From an uncultured Succinivibrio sp. (GTDB lineage: Bacteria; Pseudomonadota; Gammaproteobacteria; Enterobacterales; Succinivibrionaceae): 26,428 nucleotides of DNA. Position numbers and translations under genes: made by a program. The notes beneath the pieces are model-generated. The model saw only the letters and a list, made by a program, of their open reading frames with translations, did no database searches and was not told the DNA's origin. The stretch lies in the NCBI GenBank assembly GCA_900754255.1, contig CAAECI010000084.1, positions 1-26,428 on the forward strand, written 5' to 3'. Shown here one piece after another: positions 15,166 to 24,313 of this stretch. Within the stretch, counting starts at the first letter, position 1; each line of letters opens with the position of its first letter.

Positions 15166-16128
15166 TTATTTTGTCAACGGATCCTTAGCATCGGGATCCT
15201 TCATATTGTTGTAGATGGTTGCAACAATGGGGCCTGAAATATTGTGCCATACGGAGAATATTGCCGAGGGAACCGCCGATAAAGGTGAAAAATGGCCCAT
15301 GGCCAAGGCCACGCCCAAAGCCGAATTTTGCATACCCACCTCAATAGACAGGGTCTTACGCTTGTGCAGAGAAAGGCCGAACACCCGTCCTAAAAGATAG
15401 CCGCACAGATAACCTAAGCAGTTGTGCAGGATCACCACCACAAAAATTAATGCTCCCGTTTCCGCCAGGCGGTCATGTGATACGGATACCACGGCACATA
15501 CTATTGACACAATGGATACCACCGAGATGAGAGGCTGCACCAAAACCGCATGACGTACGGTCTTTCCGAAGAAGGCGTTGACAACAATACCGAGCACGAT
15601 AGGCACCACCACTATCTTAACGATGGAGAAGAACATGGCGGACATGGAAACCTCGACCCACTGGCTTGCAAACAAATAAATGAGCGCCGGAGTCACAAAC
15701 GGTGCCAGCACGGTGGTACAGGCGGTGATCGAAACCGAGAGCGCCACGTCTCCGCGGGCTAAGAAGGTCATCACGTTTGAGGAGGTTCCGCCCGGGCAGC
15801 AGCCGACTAAGATCACGCCGACGGCAATCTCATCGGGAAGGCCCAAGGCCTTACAAAGTCCCCAAGCCAAAAGCGGCATGATGGCAAACTGCCCCACAAT
15901 ACCGATGAGCACGTCCAAGGGACGGGTGAAAACCTCGGAGAAATCCTTGGCCGATAAAGTAAGTCCCATGCCGAACATAACGATGCCGAGCAAAATGGAA
16001 ATATACGGGGCCAAAAAGGTAAAGCCGGCCGGCCAAAAATAGGAAAGACATGCAAAGAGGATCACCCAAACGGCGAAGGTCTTGCCCATAAATGCGGATA
16101 AAGCCGCCAAGGTCCTAAAAACGTTCAT
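15166..16128 (-). CDS. Bile acid:sodium symporter family (BASS) transporter
   Basis: This is a sodium-coupled inner-membrane transporter of the BASS/SBF family. The 320-residue product has about ten hydrophobic helices. The conserved crossover region VGCCPGGTSSNVMTFLARGD is at about 108-127. The GMGLTLSAKDF segment near 53-63 is also typical. BASS members carry bile acids, ketopantoate (PanS), pyruvate or other organic acids, and sequence alone does not decide among these. Bacterial relatives of PanS/YocS type look closest. It is monocistronic, with AAGG 7 nt before the ATG and the shared terminator downstream. Confidence 0.88.
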   Translation of the reverse strand: MNVFRTLAALSAFMGKTFAVWVILFACLSYFWPAGFTFLAPYISILLGIVMFGMGLTLSAKDFSEVFTRPLDVLIGIVGQFAIMPLLAWGLCKALGLPDEIAVGVILVGCCPGGTSSNVMTFLARGDVALSVSITACTTVLAPFVTPALIYLFASQWVEVSMSAMFFSIVKIVVVPIVLGIVVNAFFGKTVRHAVLVQPLISVVSIVSIVCAVVSVSHDRLAETGALIFVVVILHNCLGYLCGYLLGRVFGLSLHKRKTLSIEVGMQNSALGVALAMGHFSPLSAVPSAIFSVWHNISGPIVATIYNNMKDPDAKDPLTK

Positions 16129-16623
16129 ATTAAAACCTTAAAAAAATAATAGTGTTTAATAGCCTAAATCAGCTGTCGGGATCAGATGACGCTCTTATCG
16201 GAGTCAGTAAAAGACAAAAGGCAAGTAACCTTTTTATGTGAGGGGATGCGAACTTGTAATTCGCACTCGGATCCCTGATGATGCCGGCAGATGCCGACTT
16301 AGGAGACGCCGTTTGGATGTGGTACATCGCCTAACGCTCCGTTGCACGCAATCATATGACAATTTGTGAGTCATTGCACATTTTTTTTAAGCCTTAAGCC
16401 CCAAAATGGTTCATTTTTCTTTGACAGTGAAAAATCGTTTTCTCCTCTTTTTTTCATAAAAAGCTTTCCCTAACTTTGAGTAAACGCATGACGGATCTAT
16501 AATCTTAGGCTGAACTGTTCGGATCCGTCTGTACTTAGGACCCGAAAAACGCATAGTCCCGCGAAATTGCGCTTTGTTTAAGGCAGAGGCATCTGCGGAG
16601 AATTACGTTTATAGAGGCCGTCA
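16129..16623. other. Spacer with a possible structured leader of the BASS gene
   Basis: No gene is seen in this 495-base gap. A nested hairpin lies at 16241-16276: the outer arms AGGGGAT and ATCCCT enclose GCGAA (16248-16252) paired with TTCGC (16260-16264). It is followed by GCCGGCA/TGCCGAC-type repeats at about 16283-16298. On the minus strand it would fall about 110-160 nt upstream of the BASS start. I could not match it to a known riboswitch. The plus-strand promoter of the asnS cluster occupies the right end. Confidence 0.35.
16476..16503 (+). promoter_or_regulatory. Promoter of the lipoprotein-asnS cluster
   Basis: TTGAGT (16476-16481) and a perfect TATAAT (16498-16503) are separated by 16 nt. 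The leader to the lipoprotein ATG is about 114 nt. Confidence 0.7.
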
Positions 16624-17094
16624 ATGAATTTCAAAGCTTGTTTGGCAATTATTGCCGCAACGACACTCCTTTGCGGATGCGTCAGTTTACCCGAGGGTTC
16701 GAAAAAACCCGAGTTGCACATCGATTCCGTGAATATTGCACAAAACGAAGGTGTAAACGGGTTTAACGTTTTATTTCGCATAAAACACAATTCTTTAAGT
16801 CCCTTGGACGTACAGAAAATCCTCACCTCCGTAAGGCTAAACGGCAAAGCCGTAGCCATGGCCGAGGAAAAGCCGTCCGAACTTAAGCTCGAGCCTCGTC
16901 GCGAAAAATCGATCACCTGTTTTGTGCCGTCAAATCTTGCCACTGCGGTTGCGGATAAATCCATGCAGTATCCGCTTTTTTACGGACAGGCCGAATGCGA
17001 TGTCAAGGTTGTATTCACTACGGACCCTGAGGATCCCTTCAACCCCGAGCAAAAAGGTACTTTTATAATTAACTCGGCTAAGACTGTTAAATAA
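16624..17094 (+). CDS. LEA14-like lipoprotein
   Basis: This 156-residue exported lipoprotein has a short signal peptide (MNFKACLAIIAATTL) ending in the lipobox LCGC, which makes C19 the lipidated residue. The mature part resembles a LEA14/WHy (LEA type 2) domain. It has ELHIDSVNIAQ, then FNVLFRIKHNSLSPLDVQKI, then KPSELKLEPRREKSI. This fold occurs in small bacterial lipoproteins of unknown role, often linked to desiccation or stress in other phyla. GAGG lies 6 nt before the ATG. A promoter is upstream, and the membrane protein gene begins 16 nt downstream. Confidence 0.75.
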   Translation: MNFKACLAIIAATTLLCGCVSLPEGSKKPELHIDSVNIAQNEGVNGFNVLFRIKHNSLSPLDVQKILTSVRLNGKAVAMAEEKPSELKLEPRREKSITCFVPSNLATAVADKSMQYPLFYGQAECDVKVVFTTDPEDPFNPEQKGTFIINSAKTVK

Positions 17095-17109
17095 CATTTG
17101 TAAAATCAT

Positions 17110-17646
17110 ATGGATAAACAAACTGCTATCATACGTCGCAATTCCTTTGAACCACGATTTGGAGTAGCTCAATTGGTGTTCGGCATCATTTACGCTTTCA
17201 TTGCGGGTATAGGCTTGGTTCTTGCCGTCTATACCTTTACGGCCTCGGGACATGAGCATCCTTGGACTCAGTACTTCTTCGTACTGCTTTTTTGCGTACT
17301 TGCCGGCAAAAGCTTTTTTATGTACGCCAAAACCCGTATCCTTTATACGGGCGGAAAGCATACCGTAGCCCGCGTCACCTCGGTCACCGCCGAAAAGGGA
17401 CTGACCATAGTTCAGGGTGCCGTACGCGCAAGCGACGACGGTCCCGAATTCGAGTTTGAGAGTCGCTATGCAGGCATGAACGTCGCCCGCGAGCTCGAGC
17501 GTTTTATGGATGAACAGCATTCGCGCTTTCTTCCTGCGCTCATAGTGGGTCAAAACGATCATCCCCGTGCGATGTTCCTTATCAAAACTCGCGCCGGGCA
17601 TCTCGACAACGATTACATCAATAGTTTGAAAACAGACAGGAAATAA
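17110..17646 (+). CDS. Membrane protein with two N-terminal helices, unrecognised family
   Basis: This 178-residue protein has two hydrophobic helices at about 18-42 (GVAQLVFGIIYAFIAGIGLV) and 53-73 (YFFVLLFCVLAGKSFF). A soluble region of about 105 residues follows. It is beta-rich early (HTVARVTSVTAEKGLTIV) and contains ARELERFMDEQHSRFLPALI. The plan loosely recalls DUF3592-type membrane proteins, but I do not assign it. There is no strong ribosome site before the ATG. It lies between the lipoprotein and asnS with 4 nt to asnS, so it is likely cotranscribed. Confidence 0.7.
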   Translation: MDKQTAIIRRNSFEPRFGVAQLVFGIIYAFIAGIGLVLAVYTFTASGHEHPWTQYFFVLLFCVLAGKSFFMYAKTRILYTGGKHTVARVTSVTAEKGLTIVQGAVRASDDGPEFEFESRYAGMNVARELERFMDEQHSRFLPALIVGQNDHPRAMFLIKTRAGHLDNDYINSLKTDRK

Positions 17647-17650
17647 CACA

Positions 17651-19051
<1,401 letters not shown>

Positions 19052-19076
19052 TATAAGGTTCTCAAAAAATTTACTG

Positions 19077-19113
19077 AAGAGGCGGAGCATAGACTCCGCC
19101 TCTTTCATTTTTT
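19077..19113 (+). terminator. Intrinsic terminator after asnS
   Basis: AAGAGGCGGAG (19077-19087) pairs with CTCCGCCTCTT (19094-19104) around the loop CATAGA. A T-rich tract follows, interrupted by CA. It begins 26 nt after the asnS stop. Confidence 0.9.
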
Positions 19114-19539
19114 TTGGGAGGAGGCGCAACATATTTTTTTTGCCCCATAGGTCAAAATTTAGTTCAAAAAGAAAATAAACCTGCTTTTTAGGAATATCAG
19201 ACTAAATTATTTTTAACAGACATTTTTAATTATTTTGCAGGTTAATTTTAAATATTTATTTGATTTATCTAACTAAAGTTAAGAATTAAAAGACTATAAA
19301 CTGACATGCTAGTATTTCAGATCAGCGCTATTTTTTAATTTTTTGACGCAGTCCACAGTTCTGCATTTTTAACCCCCCTATAATGACTTGCATGGAAGTT
19401 ACGAAAGAGATTTAAACAATCCGACTTTCTTGTGGTTAGATTTGCCAAGGTAAATTCCATAAACAATTTGTGATTAGTTATTTTTCGTTTTCACAAATGT
19501 GTATTTATTAAGATCATTTAAACATAAGGACTATAAACC
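19114..19539. promoter_or_regulatory. AT-rich control region of the TRAP operon
   Basis: No gene is present. A perfect TATAAT at 19379-19384 has no good -35 at normal spacing, so an activator may be needed. Three inverted repeats are candidate operators: TAACT-AA-AGTTA (19270-19281), ATTTGTGA (19466-19473) with TCACAAAT (19491-19498) separated by 17 nt, and the longer-range AACCTGC (19178-19184) with GCAGGTT (19237-19243). The ATTTGTGA arms resemble CRP half-sites, but the spacing is too wide for a standard CRP site. A 5' leader of about 150 nt is implied. Confidence 0.45.
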
Positions 19540-20535
19540 ATGCGTATGAACAAACTGCTCGGAGTTGCTGCAGCCGTTGCCGCAGTGCTGACCTTCACTG
19601 CCTCCGCCGAAGCTAAGACCACCGTTCGTATTTCTCACACCCAGATCGAGACTCACCCCGATCATCTGGGCTTCGTGGCCTTGAAGAAATATGTCGAGGA
19701 AAAGCTCGGTGACAAATATGACATTCAGATCTTCCCCAACGGTACCTTAGGTGCCAACGAGAAGGTGCTCGAGCTTGTCAAGCAGGGCGTTGTCCAGTTC
19801 TTGAGCGTTTCCACCGCCAACATCGAATCCTTTGACAAGACCTATGCAGTTTTCTCCGTACCCTTCCTCTTCACCTCCGAGAAGGCCTACGAGGGCTTCA
19901 TTTCACAGCCTGAAATTCTTGAAGAACTGTCTGCAAATGCCGAAAAGGACGGATTCAGAGCATTAGGTGCTTTCACTGCCGGTACCCGTAACTTCTACTC
20001 CAAGACCCCCATCAAGACCGTTGACGATCTCAAGGGCAAAAAATTCCGCGTTCAGGCCGGTCCTACCAACGTGGCCATGATGAACGCCTTCGGTGCCGCC
20101 GCCACTCCTATGGCCTTCGGTGAAGTTTATTCCGCACTGCAGCAGGGCGTGATCGACGGTGCTGAAAACAACGAGCTGGCTCTTACCGATCAGAAACACG
20201 GCGAAGTTTGCAAATACTTCTCCTATGACGGTCACCAGATGTGCCCCGATATGATCATTGCCTCCGAGAAGTTCCTAAAGAGCATTCCGGCTGAGGACAA
20301 GGCCGTATTCGAGGCCGCTGCTCAGGAAGCTCAGAAGGCAGAGTTTGCCGCATGGCACGCCTCCATTGACGGAGCTAAGGAAAAGGCAAAGGCCATGGGT
20401 GTTGAATTCATCGACGTCGATGCCGGCCAGTTCCGTGAGAAGGTTCTGCCTCTGCACCAGCAGCTCTTAAAGGAAAATCCGGCTATCAAGGCTCTCTATG
20501 AGAAGGCCTCAGCCTACGATGCTGCTCACAAGTAA
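19540..20535 (+). CDS. dctP: TRAP transporter periplasmic solute-binding protein (DctP family)
   Basis: This 331-residue periplasmic protein captures a carboxylate and delivers it to the DctQM permease. An N-terminal signal peptide of about 25 residues ends in TASAEA. Conserved features are R150 in AGTRNFY, R170 in KKFRVQAG (the arginine that usually binds the substrate carboxylate), and QQGVIDGAENN at about 201-211. The first ATG has AAGGA 9 nt upstream; the second, two codons later, is less well placed. Adjacent uxaC suggests a hexuronate such as glucuronate or galacturonate as ligand. That is inference, since the family name dctP reflects C4-dicarboxylates. Confidence 0.92.
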   Translation: MRMNKLLGVAAAVAAVLTFTASAEAKTTVRISHTQIETHPDHLGFVALKKYVEEKLGDKYDIQIFPNGTLGANEKVLELVKQGVVQFLSVSTANIESFDKTYAVFSVPFLFTSEKAYEGFISQPEILEELSANAEKDGFRALGAFTAGTRNFYSKTPIKTVDDLKGKKFRVQAGPTNVAMMNAFGAAATPMAFGEVYSALQQGVIDGAENNELALTDQKHGEVCKYFSYDGHQMCPDMIIASEKFLKSIPAEDKAVFEAAAQEAQKAEFAAWHASIDGAKEKAKAMGVEFIDVDAGQFREKVLPLHQQLLKENPAIKALYEKASAYDAAHK

Positions 20536-20564
20536 TCCCGTATAAAGGATCTACGGTTTTAGGC

Positions 20565-20598
20565 AATATCCCCGTGAGGTCATCCAAACGGGGATATT
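20565..20598 (+). promoter_or_regulatory. Intercistronic hairpin between dctP and dctQ
   Basis: An 11-bp stem, AATATCCCCGT (20565-20575) with ACGGGGATATT (20588-20598), has a 12-nt loop. No T-run follows, so it is probably not a terminator. It could protect the dctP mRNA 3' end and raise binding protein over permease. Confidence 0.65.
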
Positions 20599-20652
20599 TG
20601 TCAGAACAGTATCTTTTAGCCGGTCTTTACACTAAAAAAAACGGAGCAAATA

Positions 20653-21162
20653 ATGCAAACCATCAGAAAATTGCTGGATAAGACGGTAATGTGCATATGC
20701 ATGGTTCTATTTATTGAAATGACCATAGTCGGCACCTACCAGATTGTCTCAAGATATTTCTTCAATTCACCTAGTACCGTTTCTGAGGAAATTGTTACCT
20801 ACAGCTTTACCTGGCTTTCCATTTTGGCCGCAGCCTTCGTATTCGGCAAACGCGGACATTTGGCCATGACCTTCCTTTCAGGAAAATTTCACGGTGCCTC
20901 CAAAGTCTTTCTCGATATGTTCTCGGAAATCTTAGTGGTTCTGACTGCCCTGTCCCTGCTCGTTTACGGCGGATACATCATGGCTGTTGAGAATGCCGAT
21001 CAGCTTACCAATTCGCTGACCATCAGTATGGGTGCAGTTTATTCCATTCTGCCCATATCCGGCACCATTATTGTGATTTACGGCCTTTTGAACATTGTGG
21101 ATTTGTTCAAAAAATTAGGCTCGCCCGATCTTGCTAAATACGGTGCAGGATACGAGGACTAA
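20653..21162 (+). CDS. dctQ: TRAP transporter small permease subunit (DctQ family)
   Basis: This 169-residue inner-membrane subunit with four hydrophobic helices pairs with DctM. The family motif around the first loop is present: YQIVSRYFFNSPSTVSEEIV at about 29-48, with R34 and the EE pair typical of DctQ. GGAG lies 7 nt before the ATG. It follows dctP by 117 nt, including a hairpin, and precedes dctM by 25 nt. Confidence 0.9.
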   Translation: MQTIRKLLDKTVMCICMVLFIEMTIVGTYQIVSRYFFNSPSTVSEEIVTYSFTWLSILAAAFVFGKRGHLAMTFLSGKFHGASKVFLDMFSEILVVLTALSLLVYGGYIMAVENADQLTNSLTISMGAVYSILPISGTIIVIYGLLNIVDLFKKLGSPDLAKYGAGYED

Positions 21163-21187
21163 AAGGATCTCAGGAGTTTTATAAATT

Positions 21188-22528
21188 ATGACAGCTACAG
21201 TCGGTATTATTCTGGCGCTGGGCATGGTGGGTTTACTCGTTTTAGGAGTTCCCATTGCAATTGCCATCGCCATTTCGTCGGTGATCGCAGGCGGCGTGGC
21301 CCTCGATTTCGATATGATGTTGACCACCGGTGCACAGCGTACCTTTACCGGCGTTTCAGTTTTCACGCTGATCGCCATTCCCTTCTTCATTTTGGCCGGC
21401 AATATCATGAACCAAGGCGGTATCGCCATCAGGCTCATGAATTTCGCACGTGTATGCGTAGGTAAGCTCCCCGGCTCCTATGCCCACACCAATGCCCTTG
21501 CCAACATGATGTTTGGTGCCATATCGGGCTCGGGCGTTGCTGCTGCCTCCGCCATGGGTACCATCATCGGCCCCATCGCCGTTAAGGACGGCTACTCCAA
21601 AGACTTCATGGCCACGATCAACGTTGCCACGGCTCCTACCGGATTGCTCATTCCTCCGTCAAACGTGCTCATTACCTATGCGCTGGTATCAGGCGGAACT
21701 TCGGTGGCAGCATTGTTCTTAGGCGGTTATATCCCGGGAATTCTCTGGGGCGTTGCCTGCATGATTGTAGCTACGATCATTGCCAGAAGAAACGGCTATA
21801 AGGGCGACTCGCAGAAAATCACCCCGCAGATCTTCTTAAAGACTCTGTTTGAAGCCGTTCCGGCACTGCTTTTAATCGTGATCGTAATAGGCGGTATCAT
21901 CATCGGTGCCTTCACCGCCACCGAGGGCGCCGTCGTTGCCGTTGTATATTCGCTCATTCTGTCGGTATGTTATCGCAACATCACCGTAAAGGGACTTCTC
22001 AAGATCTACGCCGATTCTGCCGAAATGACCGGCATCATCATCTTCCTCATCGGCGTATCCTCAATCATGTCTTGGGTGATCTCCTTCGTACAGATCCCCG
22101 ATGCCGTAGGTCAGCTCCTGCACGGTATTTCCGACAACAAGATAGTGATCCTGCTTATCATCAACGTCTTCTTGCTGTTCATAGGTACCTTCCTCGATAC
22201 CACTCCGGCGGTTTTGATCTTTACCCCGATCTTCCTGCCCATTGCCATCAGCTGTGGGATCAGCCCCGTTGAGTTCGGTATCATCATTACCTACAACCTT
22301 TGCATCGGCCTCATTACTCCCCCAGTCGGCAACATTCTGTTCGTAGGCGTAAAGGTCGGAAAGACCACCATCGAGCGCGTCATGAAGAATATTCTCCCCT
22401 ACTATGGAGTGATCTTCGTAGTGCTCATGGCCATTACCTATCTGCCATTCCTGTGCTCCTGGCTGCCGCAGATCTGCGGCTACGACGCCTCCATGGGCGC
22501 CACCGCCAAATCTATGCTCGGTTATTAA
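21188..22528 (+). CDS. dctM: TRAP transporter large permease subunit (DctM family)
   Basis: This 446-residue inner-membrane sodium-coupled transport subunit has about 12 helices and re-entrant loops. Typical segments are TGVSVFTLIAIPFFILAGNI near 55-75, GAISGSGVAAASAMGTI near 110-127, and the repeat TPPVGNILFVGVKVG in the second half. AGGAG lies 11 nt before the ATG, a slightly long spacing. With dctP and dctQ it makes a complete TRAP system, probably for a sugar acid given the uxaC neighbour. Confidence 0.93.
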   Translation: MTATVGIILALGMVGLLVLGVPIAIAIAISSVIAGGVALDFDMMLTTGAQRTFTGVSVFTLIAIPFFILAGNIMNQGGIAIRLMNFARVCVGKLPGSYAHTNALANMMFGAISGSGVAAASAMGTIIGPIAVKDGYSKDFMATINVATAPTGLLIPPSNVLITYALVSGGTSVAALFLGGYIPGILWGVACMIVATIIARRNGYKGDSQKITPQIFLKTLFEAVPALLLIVIVIGGIIIGAFTATEGAVVAVVYSLILSVCYRNITVKGLLKIYADSAEMTGIIIFLIGVSSIMSWVISFVQIPDAVGQLLHGISDNKIVILLIINVFLLFIGTFLDTTPAVLIFTPIFLPIAISCGISPVEFGIIITYNLCIGLITPPVGNILFVGVKVGKTTIERVMKNILPYYGVIFVVLMAITYLPFLCSWLPQICGYDASMGATAKSMLGY

Positions 22529-22535
22529 TTAATGC

Positions 22536-22565
22536 ATACGATCCGCTAATGCGGATCGTATTTTT
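22536..22565 (+). terminator. Strong hairpin between dctM and uxaC
   Basis: ATACGATCCGC (22536-22546) pairs perfectly with GCGGATCGTAT (22551-22561) around the loop TAAT, followed by TTTT. It looks like an intrinsic terminator inside the apparent operon. It could attenuate uxaC, or uxaC may have its own promoter in the short gap. Confidence 0.8.
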
Positions 22566-22594
22566 AAAGAGATTCGTTAAAAGAAGGTTTATCA

Positions 22595-24004
22595 ATGAAA
22601 AAATTTATGGACAAGGACTTCCTGCTTGAGTCCGATACTGCCAAAACCTTATTTCATGATCATGCATCCAAAATGCCGATCATCGACTATCACTGTCATA
22701 TCAACCCCCAGCAGATAGCCGAAAATTATCAATTCCGCAACATCACCGACGCTTGGCTGTCAGGGGATCATTACAAATGGCGTATGATCCGCTCAAACGG
22801 CGTGCCCGAGAATATGATCACCGGCAACGACAGCTCGGATTTTGAAAAATTCCAAATGTTTGCCAAGTCCCTGCCCCGCGCCATCGGCAATCCACTCTAT
22901 CACTGGACTCATCTCGAATTGCAACGCTACTTCGGGATCACCAAGATCTTAAATGAGGACAGTTGCAAGGAGATCTGGGATCTCTGCAATGAAAAATTGC
23001 AGTCCCCCGACATGAGCGTTCAGGGCATAATCAGACAGTCGCACGTAAAATGCATTTGCACCACCGACGATCCGGCCGATTCGCTTGAATGGCACAAAAA
23101 ACTGGCCTCCGATCCCAATGCCCCATGCAAGGTTTTGCCCGCCTGGCGTCCCGATAAGGCCATGAAGCTTGAAAAGCCCAGCTTTGCCGAATATGTGACT
23201 AAGGTTGCATCCTTAACCGGCATGAAGATCAACTGCTGCAAGGATTTCTTTGCCGCCATCGACGAGCGCATGAAGTTTTTCAATGATATGGGTTGTCGCG
23301 CTGCCGATCACGGAATCGACTATGCCTACTGTACCACCTGCAGCGACGACGAGCTTGAAGCCATCTTCCAGAAGGGACTTATAGGTGCGTCTCTGAGCGC
23401 CAAAGAGGTTGAGATCTATAAGACTATGATCCTGCTTCATCTGGCCCGCGGCTACGCAAAATACGGATGGGTAATGCAGATGCATTTCGGCGCCGTACGT
23501 GATCCCAATACCCCCATGTACGAAAGACTGGGAGCCGATACTGGCTTTGACACCATGGGCGACAGAGTGTGCGCTGAGGGAATGGATCGCTTTATGAACG
23601 AGCTTAATTCCCAGGGAACTCTGCCTAAAATGATCTGGTATTCGCTAAATCCTGCCGATGATCCGGTAATAGGTACTGCCATCGGTGCCTTCCAAGGTCC
23701 CGAGGCCCGCGGCAAGATCCAACAGGGATCGGCCTGGTGGTTCAATGATCACTACACCGGCATGATCAACCAGATGACCTCTCTGGCCTCACTTTCCGTG
23801 CTCGGAAACTTCCTCGGCATGCTTACAGACTCCCGCTCTTTCCTCTCCTATACCCGTCACGAGTATTTCAGAAGAATTCTCTGCAACCTGATCGGCACTT
23901 GGGTAGAAAAAGGCATGTACCCTGACGATATGAAGTTCTTAGGACAAATTGTGGAGGATATTTCCTTCAACAATACCAACAACTACTTCGGCTTTAACGT
24001 CTGA
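22595..24004 (+). CDS. uxaC: Glucuronate (uronate) isomerase
   Basis: UxaC converts D-glucuronate to D-fructuronate and D-galacturonate to D-tagaturonate, the first cytosolic step of hexuronate breakdown. The 469-residue length matches E. coli UxaC. The metal-site motif IIDYHCHINPQQIAE carries H33 and H35, followed by TDAWLSGDHYKWRMIRSNGV, a hallmark of the family. AAGAAGG lies a few nt before the ATG. Other genes of the pathway (uxaA, uxaB, uxuA, kdgK) are not in the window. Confidence 0.97.
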   Translation: MKKFMDKDFLLESDTAKTLFHDHASKMPIIDYHCHINPQQIAENYQFRNITDAWLSGDHYKWRMIRSNGVPENMITGNDSSDFEKFQMFAKSLPRAIGNPLYHWTHLELQRYFGITKILNEDSCKEIWDLCNEKLQSPDMSVQGIIRQSHVKCICTTDDPADSLEWHKKLASDPNAPCKVLPAWRPDKAMKLEKPSFAEYVTKVASLTGMKINCCKDFFAAIDERMKFFNDMGCRAADHGIDYAYCTTCSDDELEAIFQKGLIGASLSAKEVEIYKTMILLHLARGYAKYGWVMQMHFGAVRDPNTPMYERLGADTGFDTMGDRVCAEGMDRFMNELNSQGTLPKMIWYSLNPADDPVIGTAIGAFQGPEARGKIQQGSAWWFNDHYTGMINQMTSLASLSVLGNFLGMLTDSRSFLSYTRHEYFRRILCNLIGTWVEKGMYPDDMKFLGQIVEDISFNNTNNYFGFNV

Positions 24005-24023
24005 TCCCAAAGCCTTTCTTAAT

Positions 24024-24050
24024 AAACGCCGCTTATTGCGGCGTTTTTTT
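24024..24050 (+). terminator. Intrinsic terminator after uxaC
   Basis: AAACGCCGC (24024-24032) pairs with GCGGCGTTT (24038-24046) around TTATT, followed by a T-run to 24050. Confidence 0.92.
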
Positions 24051-24253
24051 AAAGTCCTAAAGCTCCGTCTGCTTTAAAAGCTAATGCTCATAAAGCATCG
24101 CAGCGGGTGGTCCTCTTAAAATCTGCGCAGATCACGCGCGCGATCACCTCCGTCAGGAGCCTTTACAGCTAAAATTCAACTTAAGTAAATGGCGCTTTAA
24201 TTGCGATCTGCCTATGGCTTGTCACTTGTTTTTACATACTTTCTTTATCTTCG

Positions 24254-24293
24254 AAAAAAAGCACATCCCCGTTCTTTTGGAGATGTGCTTTTT
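24254..24293 (-). terminator. Intrinsic terminator after the OPT transporter gene
   Basis: On the minus strand GCACATCTCC pairs with GGGGATGTGC (one T-G wobble) around AAAAGAAC, followed by a T7 tract (24260-24254). It starts about 25 nt after the stop at 24314. Confidence 0.85.
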
Positions 24294-24313
24294 ATAATTT
24301 GGCTTGTTAATAC

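Larger units (their letters stand above)
24005..24313. other. Spacer between uxaC and the OPT transporter gene
   Basis: Apart from the two terminators at its ends, about 200 bases (24051-24253) hold no recognisable gene. Overlapping GATC-rich inverted motifs (CTGCGCAGATC, GCGCGCGATC) occur near 24123-24148 with no clear function. Confidence 0.4.

Noticed and set aside
19466..19498. CRP binding site before dctP
   Set aside because: The ATTTGTGA and TCACAAAT arms are 17 nt apart, too far for the standard TGTGA-N6-TCACA site; kept only as an inverted repeat.
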